From Euryarchaeota archaeon UBA242 (GTDB lineage Archaea > Thermoplasmatota > Poseidoniia > Poseidoniales > Poseidoniaceae), in NCBI GenBank assembly GCA_002499015.1, contig DAJY01000066.1, positions 6,027-13,010 on the forward strand: DNA of 6,984 bases, written 5' to 3'. A model generated the notes under the pieces. That model ran no database searches. It was not told the origin of the DNA and saw nothing but the letters and a program-made list of their open reading frames with translations. Shown here one piece after another: positions 1 to 5,613 of the stretch. Position 1 is the first letter of the stretch; each line of letters begins with the position of its first letter. A program made the position numbers and the translations under genes.

Positions 1-297
1 ATGGCTACTATGATGATTGAGTTACTTGGCCTATTAGCCGGCGTAATCGGCATCATTGCCTGGATTCCACAAATTATCCAAGTTTGGGTTCACAAGCGAC
101 ATGACGGTTTGTCGCTAACAACATTTGGGGTAGTGGCAATAGCACTTGCTCTTTGGCTCGTATATGGGATTCTTGTCGATTCTTTGGCAATGGTCACTGC
201 CAACATCATGACCTTAATCGTGATTGGTATAGTCTTCTTCGGCGTGCTACGAATACGTAGAAGCGAGTCTAAATCTGAAAGAAATAATCACTTGTAA
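1..297 (+). CDS. SemiSWEET-type (MtN3/PQ-loop) small transporter
   Basis: A 98-residue integral membrane protein of the SemiSWEET/PQ-loop family. Relatives dimerise and let sugars or other small solutes move down their gradient. Three hydrophobic helices are visible at about residues 6-28, 39-58 and 62-84. The PQ motif sits at the end of the first helix (WIPQIIQ, P23-Q24), followed by the charged loop HKRHDGLS. The second helix ends with LWLVYG and the third starts with the conserved AN pair (ANIMTL, N68). The tail is short, basic and soluble. Length and three-helix layout match the family, so the gene is probably complete. However, the ATG is the first base of the window, so an upstream start and the promoter cannot be checked; ATGs at codons 4 and 5 are alternatives. 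The 3' end overlaps the convergent glutamine synthetase gene by 10 bases. The substrate cannot be read from the sequence. Confidence 0.92.
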   Translation: MATMMIELLGLLAGVIGIIAWIPQIIQVWVHKRHDGLSLTTFGVVAIALALWLVYGILVDSLAMVTANIMTLIVIGIVFFGVLRIRRSESKSERNNHL

Positions 298-1301
298 GCG
301 GCTTTGGTTGTTTCGATAATGACTGCCCCTATTTTGTATGGGTCGCCATTTGAAGCTGGGCGGCGGTCTTCAAGTCGCCCTTTCCAACCCGCATCAATCG
401 TTTGAATTGGGATACGGATAGATGCTCCTCTGTCTGAAATACCATATGAGAATTGGTCAATAGATTGAGTTTCGTGTAGACCGGTTAAACGTTGATCGTT
501 ATATTCGCCATAGACATCCATGTGCTTCTTGATATTCTTACCAAATTCCTCACAAATACTGTTGAATAATTCTTCTCCACCCACATCGCGCATTCTGCCA
601 TCGGAAAAATTAGCGTGCATTCCAGAGCCGTTCCAATCACCCTTGACCGGTTTTGGATGGTATTCAATATAACAGCCATAACTTTCTGTTAATCGGTCAA
701 GTAGGTAGCGTGCTACCCATAATTCATCTCCGGCTTTCTTTGCACCCTTTGCAAATACTTGGAATTCCCATTGTCCACAAGCAACTTCTTGGTTAATTCC
801 TTCGAAATTAATCCCTGCGTCCAGACATAGGTCTGCATGTTCTTCAACCAGCGCTCTTCCATGGGTATTTTTTCCACCTACTGAACAATAATACATTCCT
901 TGTGGCCCAGGATATCCACCCATTGGGAAGCCTAAAGGTAACTGGGTTTCTGAATCCATGATGAAATACTCTTGTTCAAAACCAAACCAGAAATCTTCGT
1001 CGTCGTCTTCAATCGTTGCTCTTCCATTACTAGCGTGTGGTGTTCCGTCAGCGTTCATAACTTCACATAATACAAGAAAACCGTTATGTCTTTGAGGATC
1101 TTCAAAAATTGCTACCGGCTTTAGTAAACAATCGGAATCACCCCCTACTGCTTGCTTGGTAGAGGACCCATCAAAACACCACATCGGGCATTCTTCAAGA
1201 GACCCTTCGAAATCAGAGCGTACCAAAGTTTTGCTACGCATGTTTTGTGTCGGGTTGTATCCATCGAGCCAAATATATTCCAGTTTTGCTTTATCTATCA
1301 T
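288..1301 (-). CDS. Type II (eukaryotic-like) glutamine synthetase
   Basis: Cytoplasmic enzyme making glutamine from glutamate, ammonia and ATP, the main entry of ammonia into metabolism. The 337 residues contain the GSII landmarks in order: IWLDG (10-14), RSKT (22-25), FDGSST (43-48), FGFEQEY (106-112, metal-binding glutamates), GGYPGPQG (128-135), GINQEV and GQWEFQ (E172, E179), NGSGMHANFS (224-233, with H229), RLTGLHET (271-278), DRGASIRIP (290-298) and LEDRRPASNGDP (310-321). This is GSII, not the longer GSI (about 450) usual in archaea. The compact length and phrases such as FAKGAKKAGDE and HETQSI recall GSII of Bacteroidetes. I chose ATG at 1301 (MIDKAKLEYIW); the ORF also extends to an in-frame TTG at 1310, which is less likely. 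The gene is divergent from the HTH-CBS regulator and convergent with the SemiSWEET gene. All recognised catalytic residues are present, so it should be active. Confidence 0.97.
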   Translation of the reverse strand: MIDKAKLEYIWLDGYNPTQNMRSKTLVRSDFEGSLEECPMWCFDGSSTKQAVGGDSDCLLKPVAIFEDPQRHNGFLVLCEVMNADGTPHASNGRATIEDDDEDFWFGFEQEYFIMDSETQLPLGFPMGGYPGPQGMYYCSVGGKNTHGRALVEEHADLCLDAGINFEGINQEVACGQWEFQVFAKGAKKAGDELWVARYLLDRLTESYGCYIEYHPKPVKGDWNGSGMHANFSDGRMRDVGGEELFNSICEEFGKNIKKHMDVYGEYNDQRLTGLHETQSIDQFSYGISDRGASIRIPIQTIDAGWKGRLEDRRPASNGDPYKIGAVIIETTKAAYK

Positions 1302-1340
1302 AGCTATCAAACGGTTGGTTGGCTAGACGGTATATCAAAC

Positions 1341-1410
1341 ATACGCACATTTTTACTCGGATTTGTTGAAGCGCATGCGTATTATTTTTAATAAATATTA
1401 ATCACTTGCC
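1341..1410 (-). promoter_or_regulatory. Putative glutamine synthetase promoter with inverted repeats
   Basis: On the minus strand, the AT-rich stretch at about 1381-1401 (reads TAATATTTATTAAAAATAAT) is the best TATA-box candidate for the glutamine synthetase gene. It would put the transcript start near 1360-1375, with a leader of roughly 60-70 bases. Directly downstream lies the perfect 8-base palindrome CGCATGCG (1372-1379). The 7-base inverted repeat ATACGCA (1341-1347) / TGCGTAT (1376-1382) spans the expected start site, which is where a repressor would block transcription. The repeats are seen directly; their use as promoter or operator is inferred. Confidence 0.4.
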
Positions 1411-1483
1411 CACAATAATGCCTATTTTATGTTTGCTTATTTGTGCGAATGAAAAGAAAAAATGTTGTTGAATTTTCAATTGA

Positions 1484-1541
1484 TTAATTTTTAAGGATGC
1501 GATGATTTTTCATACAATTCCTTCGCCGAAATTGCGGTGAA
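1484..1541 (+). promoter_or_regulatory. Putative promoter and dyad operator of the HTH-CBS gene
   Basis: A TATA-like stretch TTAATTTTTAA (1484-1494) follows a purine-rich run (about 1451-1462) and would direct a start near 1515-1520. Just downstream is a 20-base imperfect dyad at 1522-1541 whose arms match at 8 of 10 positions. Its left part TTCGCCGAA (1522-1530) is itself a palindrome around one base. The position just after the predicted start suits autoregulation by the encoded HTH protein. Function is inferred from position and symmetry only. Confidence 0.35.
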
Positions 1542-1571
1542 CTAATTTGCTTCGGCTATTTGCCATCACAC

Positions 1572-2129
1572 ATGGAGATTCCTACTGGCAAGCATCTGAA
1601 GCGTTGTCGGAAATCATTGGGTTTGACCCAAAATGAATTATCACAATTATCTGGTATTGCTCAATCTGTCATCGCTAAGGTAGAAAATGAAAGTGTAGAT
1701 CCCCGCTCTTCGACTCTGAAAAAAATAGTGGATGCTTTGAATCGGTTGCAATTTCCTGGCCAACCACATATTGTTAACGACATCATGGTTGAAGATTTGA
1801 TTACCTTATTTGCAGATGATACTATTGAAAGTGCTATTGACAAAATGATTGGTAGTAATGTTTCACAGTTACCAGTAATTTCGGGTAGTGGCTCTCCTAT
1901 CGGATTGGTTTCAGAAGCCAGTTTGTTGACTCATGGAGCGCAAACTATGGGATCGGTTCGGAGTGTGATGCAGGCAAATGCAGTTGTAGTCAATTATGAT
2001 GTTTCTATTTCTGAAGCACGCGATTTATTGACTGTTGAAGAAGCATTATTGGTAACCAGAAATGGTCGGTTAGTCGGTTTAGTTTCAAGAATTGATATGG
2101 TTAGGGCTTTACGTGATATTTCACAATAA
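1572..2129 (+). CDS. XRE-family HTH regulator with a CBS-domain pair
   Basis: Predicted transcription regulator of 185 residues, resembling the mostly archaeal COG3620 group. The N-terminal part (about 7-60) is a Cro/XRE-type helix-turn-helix with the pattern LKRCRKSLGLTQNELS, then LSGIAQSVIAKVENE as the turn and recognition helix. The C-terminal part is a tandem CBS pair: CBS1 about 70-120 (IMVEDLITLFADDTIESAID, VSQLPVI, GLVSEASLL) and CBS2 about 130-182 (VRSVMQANAVVV, ISEARDLL, LVGLVSRIDMVRAL). CBS pairs commonly bind adenosine-containing ligands such as AMP, ATP or S-adenosylmethionine, so the protein may couple DNA binding to energy or methyl-donor state; the ligand is not known here. ATG at 1572 is preferred because the HTH begins almost at once; a TTG at 1560 is an in-frame alternative. 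It is divergent from glutamine synthetase across about 270 bases, so it may control that gene, itself, or both. Its stop is 6 bases from the convergent gene. Confidence 0.93.
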   Translation: MEIPTGKHLKRCRKSLGLTQNELSQLSGIAQSVIAKVENESVDPRSSTLKKIVDALNRLQFPGQPHIVNDIMVEDLITLFADDTIESAIDKMIGSNVSQLPVISGSGSPIGLVSEASLLTHGAQTMGSVRSVMQANAVVVNYDVSISEARDLLTVEEALLVTRNGRLVGLVSRIDMVRALRDISQ

Positions 2130-2140
2130 TCGCAATTATT
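2125..2140. repeat. Inverted repeat spanning the convergent stop codons
   Basis: The sequence AATAAT-CGCA-ATTATT is a perfect 6-base inverted repeat with a 4-base loop. It contains the stop codons of both convergent genes (TAA at 2127-2129 on plus; 2136-2138 on minus) placed symmetrically. On the plus strand it is followed by a pyrimidine-rich stretch (CTTCTTC). It could act as a weak two-way 3'-end signal, but the stem is all A/T, so this is speculative. Confidence 0.25.
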
Positions 2141-3143
2141 CTTCTTCAAGCCTCAAATCATTTTCTCGCGCTTCTATCTTATTTCTTAAAATTAGTCCGT
2201 GAAGGGTTTTTATTTTACGATTTTCTATCGCTTGATTTATTTTCTTTTCTACTTTGTTTAATTCTTTTTGGTATTTGCACTGGCTAATCTCTAAACTTAA
2301 TCGTTTGAAGTACTGACGGCGTGAATAAAAGATGTAGAAATATATTGGCACTAGGAGCAATGGAATAATTAATTCTTCTGTCACCACCTCAAGAATACCA
2401 GAAACTGAAATTTCTATTGCCTCTGCCTCATAATCGTTAGTCGTATCAAAGCCTCCGAGGTAGAAAAATCCGGTTTCTATTCCAAAATATTTGTTGAATG
2501 GTGTGCTTTTTGTATCGAGTGGGTCGCTCCCCCTATCTTGCTCAATTAAATCCGGCCACCCATCATTATCATCGTCGTTGTCAACTGCGTCTGGTATCAT
2601 GTCATAATCTGAATCCGGTGGAACTGAATTAGGGTCATATGGATTCCATTGGTGGGTTGCATTTGAAGAGGCAATTTCTAGTTCATTGGAAATACCATCT
2701 CCATCAATATCAGTGTCTATTACATCTGGAATCCAATCAAGATCCATGTCTGCACAACCACACAGAATTAGGCGGCTCTTGCCGTATCTCGAGGGGCAAT
2801 CGTCAGTAATTTTGAGATTGGGTTGGTCGCTATATCCATCCCCATCTAAGTCACTCCATGCTTGACTATTTTGTGGGAATGCATCTGCACCATCGCTCAA
2901 ATTCCAATTTTCATCTGCATCTGAATAACCATCGCCGTCAGAATCTATACACCCAATACGGTCTTCTGTTGAATTGCCCGTTACACTTGGACATTGATCA
3001 TCAGAATCATAGCCATCGGAATCGTCGTCAGCAAAATGGATTACTTTTTGGCCAAGGATGTCACTTCGATGTAAATTTTCAAAGGATTCGATAAAGAAGG
3101 CGACGAGGAATATCGTAACAAGAAGAGATACACCCCTGCGCAT
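2136..3143 (-). CDS. Calcium-repeat (thrombospondin type 3-like) membrane-anchored surface protein
   Basis: A 335-residue protein of unknown specific role. Residues 1-20 form a signal peptide or membrane anchor (MRRGVSLLVTIFLVAFFIES). Residues about 38-210 are acidic and hold repeated aspartate motifs typical of thrombospondin type 3 repeats: DDDSDGYDSDDQCP, DSDGDGYSDADE (67-78), DLDGDGYSDQ (98-107), DTDIDGDGISNELE (143-156), DSDYDMIPDAVDNDDDNDGWPD (split around 177-198) and DRGSDPLD. Such loops bind calcium outside the cell. Five cysteines (51, 65, 116, 128, 130) lie in this part. A second hydrophobic segment (about 256-274, LEVVTEELIIP leading into LLLVPIYFYIFYS) is followed by RR and a highly charged Lys/Glu-rich tail of about 60 residues that looks coiled-coil and would be cytoplasmic. 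The ATG at 3143 has a good Shine-Dalgarno GAGGTG (3149-3154) five bases upstream, which supports the start. It shares a 90-base divergent promoter with the thioredoxin lipoprotein gene. Confidence 0.9.
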   Translation of the reverse strand: MRRGVSLLVTIFLVAFFIESFENLHRSDILGQKVIHFADDDSDGYDSDDQCPSVTGNSTEDRIGCIDSDGDGYSDADENWNLSDGADAFPQNSQAWSDLDGDGYSDQPNLKITDDCPSRYGKSRLILCGCADMDLDWIPDVIDTDIDGDGISNELEIASSNATHQWNPYDPNSVPPDSDYDMIPDAVDNDDDNDGWPDLIEQDRGSDPLDTKSTPFNKYFGIETGFFYLGGFDTTNDYEAEAIEISVSGILEVVTEELIIPLLLVPIYFYIFYSRRQYFKRLSLEISQCKYQKELNKVEKKINQAIENRKIKTLHGLILRNKIEARENDLRLEEE

Positions 3144-3148
3144 GATTG

Positions 3149-3154
3149 CACCTC
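3149..3154 (-). promoter_or_regulatory. Shine-Dalgarno site of the calcium-repeat protein gene
   Basis: On the minus strand the sequence GAGGTG lies five bases before the ATG at 3143. It is the clearest ribosome-binding site in the window and fixes this start. Most other genes here show weak or no such site. Confidence 0.6.
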
Positions 3155-3160
3155 TAAAAC

Positions 3161-3214
3161 CCTATAATATCAATGTTCACAATTGTTAATTTAAATTAGA
3201 AACAATTGTATAGG
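3161..3214. promoter_or_regulatory. Symmetric divergent promoter with repeated palindromes
   Basis: The 90 bases between the two divergent starts (3143 minus, 3234 plus) centre on the perfect 12-base palindrome TAATTTAAATTA (3187-3198), which can serve as a TATA-like element in either direction. It is flanked by two copies of the palindrome ACAATTGT (3179-3186 and 3202-3209, 23 bases apart). An outer inverted pair, CCTATA (3161-3166) / TATAGG (3209-3214), encloses the whole. Both start codons are about 36-44 bases from the palindrome, consistent with short leaders. Repeats are seen directly; promoter and operator roles are inferred. Confidence 0.5.
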
Positions 3215-3233
3215 TGGGTTTAGTAGAACAGTT

Positions 3234-3740
3234 ATGAAGGTAAAGGCATTACTACTCGCTCTACTCGTTACTTTGTTGATATTCTCTCCAGGTTGTCTTG
3301 GTGGGGACGAGGAAGTGGGGGTTGAAGGCGAGCCTGTACCAGTTTTTTCTTTAACCGCTGATGATGGGGAGAAATATTCCTCTGACAATTTGCTTGGAAC
3401 AGCATATATTCTCCACTTTTCAGCGTCATGGTGTAACAATTGTAGACCGACAATGCACGCAGTGAGCAACCAACTTAATGATTCAACGTACATTATTGTT
3501 TCAACTGATAATTCTGATTCTGCAAAACTATCCGATTGGCACTTACAAGTCAATGATAGTAAAGAGGACAGCCTTGTTTCTGCCCCGTTTTCAGTTGGCG
3601 TCGAACTTTCACAATCTTTTGAAATCAATAACACGCCGACATTGATTTTGATAGATAAAAATGGAATGGTTGTTAGCAAGCATTTTGGACCTTTGGAAGA
3701 ACAGCAAGAAATCGACTCTTTTTGGGCTCAATTAGATTGA
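3234..3740 (+). CDS. TlpA-like thioredoxin-fold lipoprotein
   Basis: A 168-residue predicted lipoprotein with a thioredoxin fold, likely acting in disulfide exchange outside the membrane. Residues 1-20 are a signal sequence ending in a lipobox-like SPGC, with C21 as the likely lipidated residue, followed by an acidic linker. The fold starts near residue 35 (VPVFSLTADDGEKYSSDNL), as in the AhpC/TSA-TlpA-ResA group. The redox motif is WCNNC (C67 and C70) after HFSAS, and the conserved cis-proline is in NTPTLILID (P135). A final helix carries EEQQEIDSFW. Length and order fit TlpA/ResA-like proteins. CNNC differs from the common CxPC, so whether it oxidises, reduces or isomerises is unclear. No Shine-Dalgarno is well placed before the ATG; AGGTGGG at 3212-3218 is too far upstream. 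Its stop is one base from that of the convergent S15 hydrolase. Its neighbours on both sides are extracellular proteins with several cysteines and are possible clients. Confidence 0.92.
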   Translation: MKVKALLLALLVTLLIFSPGCLGGDEEVGVEGEPVPVFSLTADDGEKYSSDNLLGTAYILHFSASWCNNCRPTMHAVSNQLNDSTYIIVSTDNSDSAKLSDWHLQVNDSKEDSLVSAPFSVGVELSQSFEINNTPTLILIDKNGMVVSKHFGPLEEQQEIDSFWAQLD

Positions 3741-3741
3741 A

Positions 3742-5553
3742 TTATTGATTATTCGCTGCTTCTACGCTTTGTGGTGTAATGAGAGTATTGCTGCCATCAC
3801 GTGATAAATGAGGGATTGAAAGAGCCCCTCCATTAACGGTAATAGGGCAAGAAACTCCACAGGCGGGAGCGAGATAATCTTCTCCTGTTTCAGTCATTAC
3901 CAATCTTAGTCCATGTCCTGCTGGTAGAATTGCGTCTATCGCTTGGAATTCCATTAGCATCGTTAAAGACTGCATTGGCAAGACTGTTGTTGGCTCACTT
4001 CCACCTTGGTAATAGCGAATATCCATAGTAGCATGGCCAATTCGTAATCCGCTTTCAGCATCCTGCATTTCTACAAAAATTTGCCCTCCATCCATTGCTG
4101 CTGTTACATCTAAGTGCAAGGTTAGTAATCCTGAAATTAGTGTATCTAATTGCTCATCTAATGCTCCGCATTCAATGGTCACAGTAGATAGCCCCCCTCC
4201 AATAACTGAGTTTCCGCCTACTCTTGTTCCAGTTTGGCTACATTCAGATAGATCTAATGTTGACCATTGTGCATCTAATGGCGGCCATGTTTGTTCAATC
4301 CGCCATTGGCCATCGTTTCGCTGTATTTGGGCTACTAAGTCGGGTTTAGGCCCTATTCCTTTGAGATAGTGTTCAAACCATTCAAACAAATCTTGAGCCC
4401 AATCCCAGCGAGTCATATTTTCAATTGCTTCTCCACCATAACCTGAATCTTGAGCGTTATGTTTGCTCCATTGGTCTGGATAATTATGCTCCCATTGCCC
4501 CAGCATTCCTCTAACTTCAAACCCTTGGTCTCTAAATTGCTGGTACCAAGGAAATACTTGATGGGGGTCTACATTCCAATCTTGCATCCCCTGCACCCAA
4601 TAAACGCTACCTTGATAGTTGTTTAGCGCTTTTGAAATATGTTCTCTTTCTTCATAATAATTTGACATATACGGGTCCAGTTCCCCCATTCCGTATGTTA
4701 CAGGACCTGCAAAGAATCCCTCGACAATATCGGGGCAGATATTATCCAAATCCTCGGCATTATAGTCGACGGTACTTGAAAAATAGTTCATGTGCATTAC
4801 TTGACTTCGCGCTTCTGCGCTACCATTTTTGTAAAGCAATGGGTGTAATCCTGTTGTTCCTGAAATTGGCACTATTGTCGCAAGGTAATCGCTACCATGT
4901 ACTGCAGCTTCCCATTGGGTTGCACCCTCATATGATTTCCCATATAGTCCAACTTTCCCATTAGACCAATTTTGAGTTCCCAACCATTCCACCGCTTGAT
5001 GAATTCCCCATCCTTCACCTTCTCCACGATAGTCAAAACAACCACTTGATTCCTCGGTTCCAAAAACAGAAACTTGAGCAAATGCATATCCATGTGGAAT
5101 GAAATTATCGTAAATAAATTCGCCCCGCCCCGAACCTACGACATTGGTTGCTCCGGATTCTGAACCTTGTTGGCCGAATGAAAAGTAAGGACTTATTACT
5201 GCTATTACAGGTACTTGTTCGCCGATTTCTGTGTTGGATGGTAACCAATATGAAAGATGTATATTTGCGGTTGAAGGTCCTGTTTCCCAAACCTGAGAAG
5301 TGTCCACTTCAAAGGTTGCCTCTTGAACTTCTAAGGCATAATGAGGACCTGGTTCAAGAACGTAAGAATAACTGTCAGTCCAATTCCAATCAAGATCGTG
5401 GCGTTGCCAAATCGACGGATACATTCCTTCTTTATCCTCGTCAATGGCATTGGACAAGTCCCCACCAAAACACCCTGCCATCGGCCCCAATAGGACTAGC
5501 GAGACTAGCAGGTAGGCTATGCGCATCACTTTGCCCTGCAATGCGGCTTTCAT
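3742..5553 (-). CDS. Secreted lipoprotein hydrolase, CocE/NonD S15 (X-Pro dipeptidyl-peptidase) family
   Basis: A 603-residue lipid-anchored alpha/beta hydrolase. The signal peptide ends in the lipobox MAGC (C28). The catalytic domain (about 75-400) shows GLYGKSYEG with nucleophile S207, QGMQDWNVDP with acid D325, and LGQWEHNYP with base H356, the Ser-Asp-His order of the family. The motif GWGIHQAVEWLGTQNWSNGKVGLYGKSYEG (in parts, 181-210) is typical, as is WFEHYLKG (392-399). The C-terminal half (about 405-580) matches the jelly-roll domain of these enzymes, ending in LPAGHGLRLVM. Relatives include X-Pro dipeptidyl-peptidases and cocaine/glutaryl-acylase esterases; peptide use outside the cell is likely but the exact substrate is unknown. 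Six non-lipid cysteines (172, 273, 438, 462, 565, 569) suggest disulfides. ATG at 5553 is used here; ATG at 5526 (MRIAYLLVSL) gives a more compact signal peptide and is equally plausible, while the TTG at 5556 is less so. It is divergent from the SDR gene and convergent with the thioredoxin gene. Confidence 0.93.
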   Translation of the reverse strand: MKAALQGKVMRIAYLLVSLVLLGPMAGCFGGDLSNAIDEDKEGMYPSIWQRHDLDWNWTDSYSYVLEPGPHYALEVQEATFEVDTSQVWETGPSTANIHLSYWLPSNTEIGEQVPVIAVISPYFSFGQQGSESGATNVVGSGRGEFIYDNFIPHGYAFAQVSVFGTEESSGCFDYRGEGEGWGIHQAVEWLGTQNWSNGKVGLYGKSYEGATQWEAAVHGSDYLATIVPISGTTGLHPLLYKNGSAEARSQVMHMNYFSSTVDYNAEDLDNICPDIVEGFFAGPVTYGMGELDPYMSNYYEEREHISKALNNYQGSVYWVQGMQDWNVDPHQVFPWYQQFRDQGFEVRGMLGQWEHNYPDQWSKHNAQDSGYGGEAIENMTRWDWAQDLFEWFEHYLKGIGPKPDLVAQIQRNDGQWRIEQTWPPLDAQWSTLDLSECSQTGTRVGGNSVIGGGLSTVTIECGALDEQLDTLISGLLTLHLDVTAAMDGGQIFVEMQDAESGLRIGHATMDIRYYQGGSEPTTVLPMQSLTMLMEFQAIDAILPAGHGLRLVMTETGEDYLAPACGVSCPITVNGGALSIPHLSRDGSNTLITPQSVEAANNQ

Positions 5554-5577
5554 CAATGTGGTGCTAACAATTTCAAC

Positions 5578-5605
5578 CTGTAAACTATTGAACTATTGCT
5601 GTAAA
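5578..5605. promoter_or_regulatory. Direct repeats in the divergent promoter between hydrolase and SDR genes
   Basis: The 60 bases between the starts at 5553 (minus) and 5614 (plus) contain two CTGTAAA copies (5578-5584 and 5599-5605, exactly 21 bases or about two helical turns apart). Between and overlapping them is a head-to-tail pair of AACTATTG (5583-5590 and 5591-5598). The stretch lies where both TATA elements would have to be if the transcripts have little or no leader, so a protein bound here could affect both genes. A weak AAAGG (5603-5607) precedes the plus-strand ATG. The regulatory role is inferred. Confidence 0.4.
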
Positions 5606-5613
5606 GGCGTTGC

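Noticed and set aside
1152..1391. 79-codon open frame on the plus strand overlapping the glutamine synthetase start
   Set aside because: Most of it is antisense to conserved GSII sequence; the remainder crosses the AT-rich promoter region and shows no protein features.
1302..1571. Possible small RNA or riboswitch in the longest intergenic region
   Set aside because: No stable paired structure or known riboswitch core is visible; promoters and short operator-like repeats explain the region better.
2113..2124. GTGA-TATT-TCAC hairpin at the end of the HTH-CBS gene as a terminator or operator
   Set aside because: It has only 4-base arms and lies inside coding sequence, so it is likely chance.
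3191..3679. 162-codon open frame on the minus strand opposite the thioredoxin gene
   Set aside because: It is a Ser/Pro-rich shadow of the thioredoxin lipoprotein, whose signal peptide, WCNNC and cis-proline motifs clearly mark the plus strand as coding.
3728..3740. Small hairpin TCAAT-TAG-ATTGA at the end of the thioredoxin gene as a terminator
   Set aside because: The 5-base stem with a 3-base loop is too weak, is made of coding sequence and is not followed by a T run.
5148..5567. 139-codon open frame on the plus strand inside the hydrolase gene
   Set aside because: It has no recognisable motif and lies wholly antisense to the signal peptide and N-terminal domain of the S15 hydrolase.
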